A stretch of DNA of 64,000 nt from JAXGMV01 sp040772085 (GTDB lineage: Bacteria; Chloroflexota; Anaerolineae; Anaerolineales; Anaerolineaceae), in assembly GCA_040772085.1 (NCBI GenBank), contig JAXGYU010000001.1, forward strand, positions 1,612,001 to 1,676,000, written 5' to 3'. Shown here piece after piece: positions 34,252 through 42,938 of the stretch. How positions within the stretch are numbered: the stretch's first letter is position 1; every line of letters starts with the position of its first letter. Below the pieces are notes generated by a model. It saw only the letters and a list, made by a program, of their open reading frames with translations, had not been told where the DNA came from and did no database searches. Both the position numbers and the translations under genes were made by a program.

Positions 34252-37200
34252 TGATGCCCCACATGCGTGGGGGTGAACCTCACGCAAGCCGCGGATCGTG
34301 TATGCCGGAGCGGTATTCCCCACGCACGTGGGGGTGAACCCAGTTCAGCCTTCGTCATCTTGCTTAAGTCTTTGGTATTCCCCACGCACGTGGGGGTGAA
34401 CCCATACGCCGCATATCGACCAGGCTGTCGACGCTGTATTCCCCACGCACGTGGGGGTGAACCCGCGGATCCTGAAGAAGCGCCGGAGAGGGTATACGTA
34501 TTCCCCACGCACGTGGGGGTGAACCTGTCTTGAGCGGTATCAGGTTGACCGCATCAGAGTATTCCCCACGCACGTGGGGGTGAACCTACGGCGCTGATAC
34601 TCGGCATACGCGCTAATGAAGTATTCCCCACGCATGTGGGGGTGAACCGGAATGGAATACAGTCAGTCAAGTAGAGTTTACGTATTCCCCACGCATGTGG
34701 GGGTGAACCTGGCTATCAGCGTTGTTTCCTCAAACGCCCGCCGTATTCCCCACGCCTGTGGGGGTGAACCTTACTCCTTAATTTCTAGATAGCTGTAGTC
34801 CATGTATTCCCCACGCATGTGGGGGTGAACCTTCCGCAAGTGAGTTTTCAAGGTTAGCTATCCGGTATTCCCCACGCATGTGGGGGTGAACCCATGATTA
34901 GAAATCATGTGACACAGTATCCGACGTATTCCCCACGCACGTGGGGGTGAACCCGCGACCATGCCGCCATGATGGCTTTTATCGCTGTATTCCCCACGCA
35001 CGTGGGGGTGAACCGAAGACTTACAGTTCGGAAGAATTTGACGACGCGTATTCCCCACGCACGTGGGGGTGAACCGAGATTATCCTCGTCGGGAGAGTTC
35101 AGCTATGAGTATTCCCCACGCACGTGGGGGTGAACCTGCTGTCGCTCAAGCAACCGCTGCTGCGATTGCGTATTCCCCACGCACGTGGGGGTGAACCTGA
35201 CAGTTTCCCATATGCGGTGTCCATCTGTGCAGTATTCCCCACGCACGTGGGGGTGAACCACGTCTCGGTCTCACCGGTCGCTGCGACCTTGAGTATTCCC
35301 CACGCATGTGGGGGTGAACCTGGTCTACTTGAGGGATTAGTTAACGCTGCGAACGTATTCCCCACGCATGTGGGGGTGAACCTCCAAGTCACGCAGGCCG
35401 CGGATTGTGTATGCCGTATTCCCCACGCATGTGAGGGTGAACCCGCCACCGTGGTCACTGGCGAACAGAGCCGGATGTATTCCCCACGCATGTGGGGGTG
35501 AACCATCGTTTCCCTTGAGTGCTTCGTTCCATTGTTTGTATTCCCCACGCATGTGGGGGTGAACCTTCGATACCATCAGCGCCGATTTGACGTCCTACCT
35601 GTATTCCCCACGCATGTGGGGGTGAACCTCAGGCGCCGCGCTATTTGTTGAGCAAGAACGTGTATTCCCCACGCATGTGGGGGTGAACCGTCAAGTTCGG
35701 ACATTGCGAGATATGCGATGCCGGTATTCCCCACGCATGTGGGGGTGAACCTTGCTATGAAGTGTCATTCCGCGATTCGTTCGGGTATTCCCCACGCATG
35801 TGGGGGTGAACCCGCGCGCAAGGCGACCGTCGACGGCATCACCTTCGATAGGTATTCCCCACGCATGTGGGGTGAACCCATAGCGTTCAGCCGTTCAACC
35901 ATGGCAAGCTGCTGTATTCCCCACACACGTGGGGGTGAACCCTACATCCTCGAACCCGATAATCTCACCAGGATGTATTCCCCACGCATGTGGGGGTGAA
36001 CCCGGTATCAAATCACTGTTATACTGGCTGAGAAGGTATTCCCCACGCATGTGTGGGTGAACCGGACGCGCTGGTGACGACTGACGCGCAGATGTACAGT
36101 ATTCCCCACGCACGTGGGGGTGAACCTGTGTCGGTGATGATATAGTTATGTTCCTCATATGTATTCCCCACGCACGTGGGGGTGAACCCTTAGGGTCGAC
36201 CTCAGTATCGCCACAAGCATCGTATTCCCCACGCATGTGGGGGTGAACCGAGTAAAGGAATTTACGGGGATGGAAACGTTAGGTATTCCCCACGCATGTG
36301 GGGGTGAACCTGTGTGTTCTATAATAGAATGACCTACCTTAACGTATTCCCCACGCATGTGGGGGTGAACCTCAGATAACTTCGCGATATTGAATACAAC
36401 ACTAGGTATTCCCCACGCATGTGGGGGTGAACCGGACGCGCTGGTGACGACTGACGCGTAGATGTACAGTATTCCCCACGCACGTGGGGGTGAACCGGGT
36501 TCGCTGAAGAACTCGAGCCTGATGAACTCGGTATTCCCCACGCATGTGGGGGTGAACCCACGACACGGTCTGACCGTCGACCTGGCGGTCAGTATTCCCC
36601 ACGCATGTGGGGGTGAACCCGCAGATCATCGCGCGATAACGGGAAACTCGGCGTATTCCCCACGCATGTGGGGGTGAACCGATCAAGCATGCCTTTTGCG
36701 TCGAGATCACACAGCGTATTCCCCACGCATGTGGGGGTGAACCCATACGCGGCAGTCACACGTACTCAAAGGCATAGTATTCCCCACGCATGTGGGGGTG
36801 AACCGACGGGGTTTACGACATTCGTCGAGGCGAACCGGTATTCCCCACGCATGTGGGGGTGAACCTTTTCACGGCAGCGGCAGTCAATGCGGCAGAGGGT
36901 ATTCCCCACGCATGTGGGGGTGAACCTGTAGCGAAAACTCAGGCCTTCAACCTGGGAGATGGTATTCCCCACGCACGTGGGGGTGAACCCACCTGATGAT
37001 TTTCTAAACACGCTGCGCGAAGAGTATTCCCCACGCACGTGGGGGTGAACCTGGTCAGCGCTGGCTGGCGTGAAATCCGAGCCTCGTATTCCCCACGCAC
37101 GTGGGGGTGAACCCGGTAGCCACGAATAACAGGGACGCATGGATAAGGTATTCCCCACGCACGTGGGGGTGAACCCGGCACGAACCCAGAAGCGACATAC

Positions 37201-38032
37201 TTGCTTGGCGTATTCCCCACGCACGTGGGGGTGAACCTAAATCAGCGTCAGCCTTAGCTAATGTTCATGTCGTATTCCCCACGCACGTGGGGGTGAACCT
37301 ATCTTTCTCACTTACGATCGGCTTATCATCTTGTATTCCCCACGCATGTGGGGGTGAACCAACCACGCTGGTTCAGCGGGTCGCTTGCACCTGAGTATTC
37401 CCCACGCATGTGGGGGTGAACCTGACCGAGCGGGCGACGGCGTTGCGCAATCTGCGTATTCCCCACGCATGTGGGGGTGAACCCTGACTTACGAAGACCT
37501 GGACGAAGAAATTCCCGTATTCCCCACGCATGTGGGGGTGAACCTTGGAGGCGGTGCAGCCGGCGGCGGCAAATCATGTATTCCCCACGCATGTGGGGGT
37601 GAACCCCGGCTTCCCGACGCTTGACAAGGTGACTGGCGGTATTCCCCACGCATGTGGGGGTGAACCCTTATGACAGTAACGAGGCAGCCGTTCTTTCGGG
37701 TATTCCCCACGCATGTGGGGGTGAACCCGAGCGCTGCAAGTCGATCACGATCAAGCGCGGGTATTCCCCACGCATGTGGGGGTGAATCCTATCGCTCGGG
37801 ATCTGCAGCCTGATGGCTGGCGTATTCCCCACGCATGTGGGGGTGAACCACCGCTCCGTCCAGTAGCCGCGCCGGACGTCCAGTATTCCCCACGCATGTG
37901 GGGGTGAACCCGAGATGCCGCGCGGGCAATGGATCAACATCGAGTATTCCCCACGCACGTGGGGGTGAACCTAGGCCCTGAACCCAATTTTTGGCCGGTA
38001 GGTGGTATTCCCCACGCACGTGGGGGTGAACC
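34252..38032 (+). CRISPR. Type I-E CRISPR array, 62 repeats and 61 spacers
   Basis: 28-bp repeats with spacers mostly 33-34 nt (range 33 to 39). The repeat is palindromic: stem CCCCAC, loop GCAC or GCAT, stem GTGGGG, then GTGAACC, which gives the usual crRNA 5' handle. The handle orientation shows transcription left to right, the same direction as the cas genes. Two repeat forms differ only in the loop base (C or T) and occur in blocks. The first repeat (34252-34279) differs from consensus at seven positions. Other variants: R9 (34743), R20 (35416, stem G to A), R27 (35852, one base short), R28 (35914), R30 (36036, stem G to T), R58 (37761, handle C to T). Spacers 30 and 36 are almost identical, and spacers 1 and 19 overlap in sequence. 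Open frames across the array are artefacts of the repeat. Confidence 0.98.
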
Positions 38033-38067
38033 CGTGACAACGGCGATGAGCGGGTTTCCGGCCTAGC

Positions 38068-38096
38068 TTGACAAGCTAACAAGTGTTAGCTAAAAT
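38068..38096 (+). promoter_or_regulatory. Consensus promoter with palindromic operator filling its spacer
   Basis: TTGACA (38068-38073) and TAAAAT (38091-38096) are exactly 17 bp apart. The spacer and first -10 base form AGCTAACA-AG-TGTTAGCT (38074-38091), with perfect 8-bp arms. The expected transcription start coincides with the ATG at 38103 of the TetR gene, so the mRNA is probably leaderless. Autorepression by that TetR is likely. Confidence 0.8.
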
Positions 38097-38102
38097 AAAT
38101 CC

Positions 38103-38768
38103 ATGACAATTGAATTTCAACGTTCTTATCATGAACTTGCGGGCTCCACAGCCGATACGATTCTTGAGGTGGCGTTGCAGCTATTCGCAGAGCGCGGGTA
38201 CTCTGGCGTTTCCATGCGCGATATTGCCGCGGCAGCAGGCATCAAAGCCCCCTCGATCTACAAGCACTTTGCCGGCAAGGAAGCGCTTTTTGAATCGCTG
38301 CTGGCGAAAATGGAGGCTGCTTATGAAGCACAATTGCAGCGGATTGCCATGCCGGCCAACAACGACCAGGAAACGCTGAAGTATTACAAACAAGTTTCGG
38401 AAGAAACGTTACAGCAGCAGGCACGTCAACTGTTCCTCTTCTTCCTCAAGGATGAGCAATATGCGCTGTTCAGGCGTATGTTGACCATCGAGCAAAGCCG
38501 CGATTCCGCGGCCTCTGCCGCGCATCAGACGCTGATGATCGACGCGCCGCTCAATTTTCAGACAGCGCTTTTCGCCAGGCTGATAGCCGATGGGGCGTTC
38601 ATTCAGGCGGATCCACGGTCGACAGCGCTGGCATTTTATGCCCCAATCTGGCTCCTGGTCGCCCGCTACGACCGCAAGCCCGATGAGGAAGATGCCGCGC
38701 TGCGTGAGCTGGAAGCACACATAGAGCAATTCTCAAGAATATACAACACCAAAGGTGTGCTCAAATGA
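38103..38768 (+). CDS. TetR-family repressor
   Basis: 221 residues. The N-terminal helix-turn-helix spans [21 protein letters not shown] through [19 protein letters not shown], the standard TetR DNA-binding domain. The C-terminal ligand domain is not assignable. There is no Shine-Dalgarno, and the ATG sits at the predicted transcription start. The stop overlaps the start of the flavodoxin-fold gene (ATGA), so both are one transcript and the repressor probably controls the pair through the palindrome upstream. Confidence 0.93.
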   Translation: MTIEFQRSYHELAGSTADTILEVALQLFAERGYSGVSMRDIAAAAGIKAPSIYKHFAGKEALFESLLAKMEAAYEAQLQRIAMPANNDQETLKYYKQVSEETLQQQARQLFLFFLKDEQYALFRRMLTIEQSRDSAASAAHQTLMIDAPLNFQTALFARLIADGAFIQADPRSTALAFYAPIWLLVARYDRKPDEEDAALRELEAHIEQFSRIYNTKGVLK

Positions 38769-39457
38769 AAATTACTGTGATCAATGGACAGAACCACAAA
38801 GGCTCCACCTGGCATATTGGTGACCAACTGGTGCATGAACTGGGCGGAGGTCACGAGCTGTGGGAATTCTTTCTCCCGCACGATTTGCCTCATCATTGTA
38901 TCGGTTGCGCGACCTGCATCAACCGCAGCGAGGCGGAGTGTCCGCACGCCGCATTGGTATCGCCGATCGTCGCTGCCATCGATTGGGCGGAGATTCTGAT
39001 CTTAACTTCACCGACCTATTGTTACCATGCCAGCGGGGCGATGAAAACCCTGCTGGATCATTTATCCTGGCGCTGGCTGACCCACCGTCCTTCGCCGCTG
39101 GCTTTTAAAAAACAGGCGGTTGTCATTTCGACCTCGGCTGGCAGCACCAGTAAGCATGCCCTGCGTGACATGAGCGACAGCCTCAAGTTCTGGGGCATAC
39201 CGGTGATTGAGAAGTTTGGCATCCCCATCTGGGCGTCGAGCTGGGAGCAGATCAGCCCCGACCGCCGGCGCAAGATCGATAAAGGCATCAGCCTTATTGC
39301 CCGGCGACTTACCGCCCGCCAGGGTAGAGTCAAGCCGGGCTTGGAGGGTCGGCTGTTGTTCACTATCTTCAAAGGCTTGCAGACCAAAGGCTGGAATCCA
39401 GTAGATCAGGCCTACTGGAAGTCACAAGGGTGGCTGGACGGCGCTGTGCCGTGGTGA
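38765..39457 (+). CDS. Flavodoxin-fold NAD(P)H-dependent oxidoreductase-like protein
   Basis: 230 residues. [19 protein letters not shown] is the FMN phosphate-binding loop of the NADPH-dependent FMN reductase/flavodoxin fold, and [21 protein letters not shown] supplies the second FMN contact. [17 protein letters not shown] is a cysteine-rich insertion like that seen in iron-sulfur flavoproteins, but with only a few cysteines. Likely an FMN reductase or quinone/nitro-type reductase induced with its TetR regulator by a toxic small molecule. Substrate unknown. Confidence 0.78.
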   Translation: MKITVINGQNHKGSTWHIGDQLVHELGGGHELWEFFLPHDLPHHCIGCATCINRSEAECPHAALVSPIVAAIDWAEILILTSPTYCYHASGAMKTLLDHLSWRWLTHRPSPLAFKKQAVVISTSAGSTSKHALRDMSDSLKFWGIPVIEKFGIPIWASSWEQISPDRRRKIDKGISLIARRLTARQGRVKPGLEGRLLFTIFKGLQTKGWNPVDQAYWKSQGWLDGAVPW

Positions 39458-39599
39458 ATATCTTGCTGAAGATTGAGTAGAGACTAACCTTATTCAGTCG
39501 TCGGAATTCAATAAAAATGTACGGTTCGCGTCCGTGAGGCCGACGGTTCCAATCCGTCCGTCCGCCCCGATCGCATTTTATCCCCAGCCCTTCCTCCCG

Positions 39600-39605
39600 T
39601 ATAAT
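39600..39605 (+). promoter_or_regulatory. -10 element before the nucleoside hydrolase
   Basis: TATAAT at 39600-39605, 34 bp before the hydrolase ATG, without a convincing -35 box. Confidence 0.4.
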
Positions 39606-39638
39606 AGACAGCAGAATCCAACGACCCCGGAGCCCCCT

Positions 39639-40586
39639 ATGCCCATACGTGATGTGATCATCGATTGTGATACCGGCGTGGATGACGCGCTGGCGCTGCT
39701 GCTAGCCCTGCGTCACCCCGAGCTGAACGTGGTTGGCATCACGACCGTTGCCGGCAACGTGACCCTTGACCGCGTTGTGCCCAACACGCTCAAGGTGGTC
39801 GAGCATGCCGGCAGAACCACCCCTGTCTACGCTGGCGCTGCCGCGTCACTGCTCGGCACAACCGAAACCGCAGAACTCATTCATGGCTCGGATGGTCTGG
39901 GCGACCTGGGCTATCCGGAGGCTGCCGCGCGGGCTCACCCGCAGACCGCGGTGGATTTTCTGATCGAGACTTACCTCAACGCGCCCAACCCGCCGCATCT
40001 CGTCACCCTGGCGCCGCTGACAAACATCGCGCTGATGCTGCAGCGTGTGCCGGCGCTCGCTGATCGCATACCCTCCATCACCATGATGGGCGGCGGTGTG
40101 ACGGCTGGCAATCACAGCGCGGCGGCGGAGTTCAACATCGCCATCGATCCCGAGGCAGCCGATATCGTCTTCCGCAGCAGCATCCCCAAGTTTCTGGTGC
40201 CGCTTGAGCCAAATGATGCCGGAGGCGCGATCTATGAAGCGGATGTCGAACGGATACAGGCAACCGGCATGCCCTGGAACAATCTGGCGGCGGCGTTGTT
40301 GCGCTCGCAAATTGCCATGTGGAGCATGCTGACCGGCACCCCGTCACCCGCCTCGCCGCCTGACCTGGCTGCCATGGCGCTTTTCATCGATCCGACCCTG
40401 GGCAACGGTGCCAAGTATCAAACGGCGGTCGAGCTCAAGGGCGAGCACACCCGCGGCATGACCGTGGTCGACCGGCGCTGGTACCGGCATATGGCTGGCG
40501 CGCCGGAGGACAATGTGTTTGTCTATACTGAATTAAATAACGCGCGCTACCGGGGGATGGTGGTGAGCATTCTGGGAGGCAATTAA
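39639..40586 (+). CDS. Inosine-uridine-preferring nucleoside hydrolase family protein
   Basis: 315 residues from ATG 39639; an earlier in-frame TTG would run through the promoter-like element. The N-terminal DCDTGVDDALALLLALRHP is the calcium-binding signature of IUNH enzymes, and VTLAPLTNIALML, MMGGGVTAGNHSAAAEFNIAIDPEAA and PLEPN follow in the usual places. Such enzymes hydrolyse ribonucleosides to ribose and base. It leads a compact cluster with two nucleoside deoxyribosyltransferases five bases downstream, so it is probably part of a nucleoside-recycling operon. Confidence 0.9.
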   Translation: MPIRDVIIDCDTGVDDALALLLALRHPELNVVGITTVAGNVTLDRVVPNTLKVVEHAGRTTPVYAGAAASLLGTTETAELIHGSDGLGDLGYPEAAARAHPQTAVDFLIETYLNAPNPPHLVTLAPLTNIALMLQRVPALADRIPSITMMGGGVTAGNHSAAAEFNIAIDPEAADIVFRSSIPKFLVPLEPNDAGGAIYEADVERIQATGMPWNNLAAALLRSQIAMWSMLTGTPSPASPPDLAAMALFIDPTLGNGAKYQTAVELKGEHTRGMTVVDRRWYRHMAGAPEDNVFVYTELNNARYRGMVVSILGGN

Positions 40587-40590
40587 CCGG

Positions 40591-41070
40591 ATGGCGATGA
40601 AGATTTATTTTGCCGGCCCGCTCTTCACCCCCTATGAGCGCGCCTATATCTCTGACTGCGCGGTCAGGCTGCGCGCGGCCGGGCTGGAGGTTTTTGTGCC
40701 GCATGAAGCCGGCAACAATGACGAGCCTGACGACCGCCCGCTGTCGAAGAAAATCTATGATGGTGACTTTGGCGGTGTCTCCGGCGCGAATGCTATTCTG
40801 GCGCTGCTCAGCGGCACCGAGGTCGATGATGGCACAGCCTGCGAGATCGGCATTTTTCAAGGACTGCGTCTGACTGATCCGGGCAAGAAAGGGATTGTCG
40901 GACTGCTCGACGACTGGCGCATCAAGGGCCCGGACGGCGAAGGCAAGGGCATGAATCTGATCGTGCGCGGTTGTATCGAAGAAGGCGGCGCCGTTTATGC
41001 CACGCTCGAGGACTGTCTGCGGCACCTTTTGCGCTGGCAGGATGAACTGAAGCGGGAGGGCCGGCTATGA
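40591..41070 (+). CDS. Nucleoside 2-deoxyribosyltransferase family protein, copy 1
   Basis: 159 residues. The N-terminal IYFAGPLFTPYERAY, the acidic and nucleophile region GTEVDDGTACEIG (Glu nucleophile), and the C-terminal KGMNLIVRG with its substrate-binding Asn match the family. These enzymes swap the base of deoxyribonucleosides through a covalent deoxyribosyl-enzyme. GGGAGG lies about 11 bases before the ATG; ATG 40597 is an alternative start. It overlaps copy 2 by four bases (ATGA). Confidence 0.85.
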   Translation: MAMKIYFAGPLFTPYERAYISDCAVRLRAAGLEVFVPHEAGNNDEPDDRPLSKKIYDGDFGGVSGANAILALLSGTEVDDGTACEIGIFQGLRLTDPGKKGIVGLLDDWRIKGPDGEGKGMNLIVRGCIEEGGAVYATLEDCLRHLLRWQDELKREGRL

Positions 41071-41534
41071 AGGTCTATCTGACTGGCCCAAGCTTCACCC
41101 CCGCCGCGGTTGCTGCCTTGATGGCGACCAAAGCCGCCCTGGAGCGAGCAGGATTCGAGATTACCGTGCTGACCTTTACCGACGCGCAGCTCGCGCTAGA
41201 AAATGAGACCAGCGCTGCCGCAAGAGCGATATTCGCGCAGCGGCTGGCAGCCATGCAACCCTGCGACGCACTGGTGGCGCTGCTGGATGGCTCCCAGGCG
41301 GACGACGGCACCTCGCTCGAGATCGGTCTGTTTCACGCGCTGCTGCTGGCGGATAAGCGCAAGGTGGGCATCATCGGACTGATGACCGACCGGCGTGGTA
41401 TTGTCCGGCTGCCGCGCGGCGGCGGCATCAATTACCTGACGCTCGGGGTCATCCTCGAGCAGGGGCAGCTTTGCGCCAGCGTGGACGAGACCATCACCGC
41501 CTTGCGCGCGATGGATGACCAGGTGCTGGAATAG
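41067..41534 (+). CDS. Nucleoside 2-deoxyribosyltransferase family protein, copy 2
   Basis: 155 residues, clearly paralogous to the preceding gene but divergent. It has VYLTGPSFTPAAVAAL at the N-terminus, GSQADDGTSLEIG with the nucleophile Glu, and GGGINYLTLG with the Asn. The catalytic residues are kept in both copies. The tyrosine following the first motif in copy 1 (PYERAY) is not conserved here, so the substrate range may differ, or the two may form a hetero-oligomer. Translationally coupled to copy 1. Confidence 0.8.
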   Translation: MKVYLTGPSFTPAAVAALMATKAALERAGFEITVLTFTDAQLALENETSAAARAIFAQRLAAMQPCDALVALLDGSQADDGTSLEIGLFHALLLADKRKVGIIGLMTDRRGIVRLPRGGGINYLTLGVILEQGQLCASVDETITALRAMDDQVLE

Positions 41535-41554
41535 TTGAGAGAAGGAAATGGACG

Positions 41555-42193
41555 ATGAAAATCCTGTCGGTTAATACGAGTATCGCGCGTGAGCTGATCC
41601 CGGGCATGGGCGAGACTGGTCTCGACAAGCGGCCGGTCAGCGGTTGGGTGGAGGTCAACGAGCTGGGACTGGCTGGGGATGTGCAGGTTCACCGCCAGAG
41701 CCATGGCGGGTCGGAGCAGGCGGTCTATCTCTACGGTCAGCCCGATTACGACTGGTGGGCGAACAAGCTTGAGCGTGCGTTGCACCCCGGTCAATTCGGC
41801 GAAAATCTGACAATCTCGGATATTGGTTCCGCCGACCTGTGCATCGGTGACCGGCTGACGATCGGCGATGTGCTGCTGGTGGTGACCTCGCCGCGCATGG
41901 GCTGCAACATGTTTGAGGTCTGGATGGGCATTGAGGGCTACAAGGTCTGGTTCGACAGTGAACTGCGTCCTGGCGCTTATTGCCGTGTGCTTAAAACCGG
42001 TCAGGTAATGGCCGGGCAGACGTTCATGATTGAGCGTTATGCTGGGGAACGGGTGAGTGTAGGCGAGGTGGTGCGGTTGATCAAGCAGCCGGATGTCACG
42101 CCGGCCGAGCTGGATCGCGCGCTGACGACGCCGATGAATCCCAAACATAAGGGGCGCATTCAAACGCGATTAGATGATATGACCCGGGCATAA
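41555..42193 (+). CDS. MOSC domain protein (YiiM-like)
   Basis: 212 residues. GDVQVHRQSHGGSEQAVYLY, FGENLTISDIG and the conserved cysteine in SPRMGCNMFE are the MOSC core, which binds the molybdenum cofactor or handles sulfur transfer. YiiM-type proteins reduce N-hydroxylated base analogues such as 6-hydroxylaminopurine, which would fit the nucleoside-recycling genes just upstream; that link is inference. It ends in a strong terminator that overlaps its stop. Confidence 0.85.
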   Translation: MKILSVNTSIARELIPGMGETGLDKRPVSGWVEVNELGLAGDVQVHRQSHGGSEQAVYLYGQPDYDWWANKLERALHPGQFGENLTISDIGSADLCIGDRLTIGDVLLVVTSPRMGCNMFEVWMGIEGYKVWFDSELRPGAYCRVLKTGQVMAGQTFMIERYAGERVSVGEVVRLIKQPDVTPAELDRALTTPMNPKHKGRIQTRLDDMTRA

Positions 42194-42207
42194 GCCCGGT
42201 TTTTTTT
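42184..42207. terminator. Terminator shared by convergent genes
   Basis: CCGGGC-ATAA-GCCCGG (42184-42199) followed by eight T residues. It contains the MOSC stop codon and reaches the end of the convergent TetR gene. Confidence 0.92.
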
Positions 42208-42820
42208 ATCCTTCGTGATCCATGCGCACCTGCAGGCCGGTAATGAACGTCTCCAGGCTTTGAATGTTCAGCAGGTCATAGTCCAGGTCTTCCCCCAGTT
42301 TCTCGATCTGCAAAGTCGCCAGCCCGCGTACCAGGCTCCAGCAGGTGAACGCCATCTCGCGTTCGCTGTAGCCGGGGTGCGGCTTGAAGTAATCGATCTT
42401 GACGCCTTCTTCGAACAGGATCTCGAGCGCGTTGACCATGAACGCGCCGCGCACCTGATGATCGCCAGCATCACCTTCGCCGCGCAAACCGTAGGTGAGC
42501 TGGTAAAGCTGCGGGTGCTTGCGCGCCAGCCGGATGAACGTGACGCAGGTTGCCATCAGCCGGTCGTGCAGGGGGAGGTCAGTAGGGATGCTTTCGAGCG
42601 CGTCGAGCACGGTGGTTTCGAACTCTGCCGCCATAGCTGCCATAATCGCTTCCTTATTCTGAAAATATTCATAGAGTGAGGCCGGGCTGTAGCCGCTCTG
42701 GCGCGCGATTTCACGCAGCGACAGCGAGGCGGGGCCGCGTTCCGCCAGACATTGACGCGCGACGGCCAGAATTTTTCGTCTCACCAGTTGGTGGTTGTTG
42801 GTTTTAGTCTCAGGAATCAT
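42206..42820 (-). CDS. TetR-family regulator with WHG-type C-terminal domain
   Basis: 204 residues. RRKILAVARQCLAERGPASLSLREIARQSGYSPASLYEYFQNKEAIM is the TetR helix-turn-helix. The C-terminal part (HPQLYQLTYGLRG, GYSEREMAFTCWSLVRGLATL) resembles the WHG/TetR_C_33 ligand domain. It points into its own regulatory region, and no obvious target gene is divergent from it, because the 1.9 kb beyond is a palindrome-rich array. Confidence 0.92.
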   Translation of the reverse strand: MIPETKTNNHQLVRRKILAVARQCLAERGPASLSLREIARQSGYSPASLYEYFQNKEAIMAAMAAEFETTVLDALESIPTDLPLHDRLMATCVTFIRLARKHPQLYQLTYGLRGEGDAGDHQVRGAFMVNALEILFEEGVKIDYFKPHPGYSEREMAFTCWSLVRGLATLQIEKLGEDLDYDLLNIQSLETFITGLQVRMDHEG

Positions 42821-42826
42821 GTATTT

Positions 42827-42874
42827 TGTTCACCGAACACTGTTAGATTTTACCTTATGGGGTGAGATTGTCAA
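42827..42874 (-). promoter_or_regulatory. Promoter and possible operator of the second TetR gene
   Basis: On the minus strand, TTGACA (42869-42874) and TAAAAT (42847-42852) are 16 bp apart. A short palindrome TGTTC-ACC-GAACA (42827-42839) lies at the expected transcription start, a possible autoregulatory site. A similar stretch containing TTGACAATCTAACCCC on the minus strand recurs near 43210-43230. Confidence 0.6.
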
Positions 42875-42938
42875 TATCCACGGCAGTTGTCCGCCGTGGT
42901 CCGTTCGGTTGGCCATGGGATATGCGCGGCAACAGGTC

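Noticed and set aside
34267..38082. Many long open frames across the array with repeated protein blocks such as PPRAWG and HARGGEP
   Set aside because: They are translations of the CRISPR repeat in several frames; none has a ribosome-binding site or lies outside the array.
39540..39575. tRNA-like T-arm (GACGG-TTCCAAT-CCGTC)
   Set aside because: The rest of a cloverleaf (acceptor 5' strand, D-arm and anticodon arm) cannot be formed upstream.
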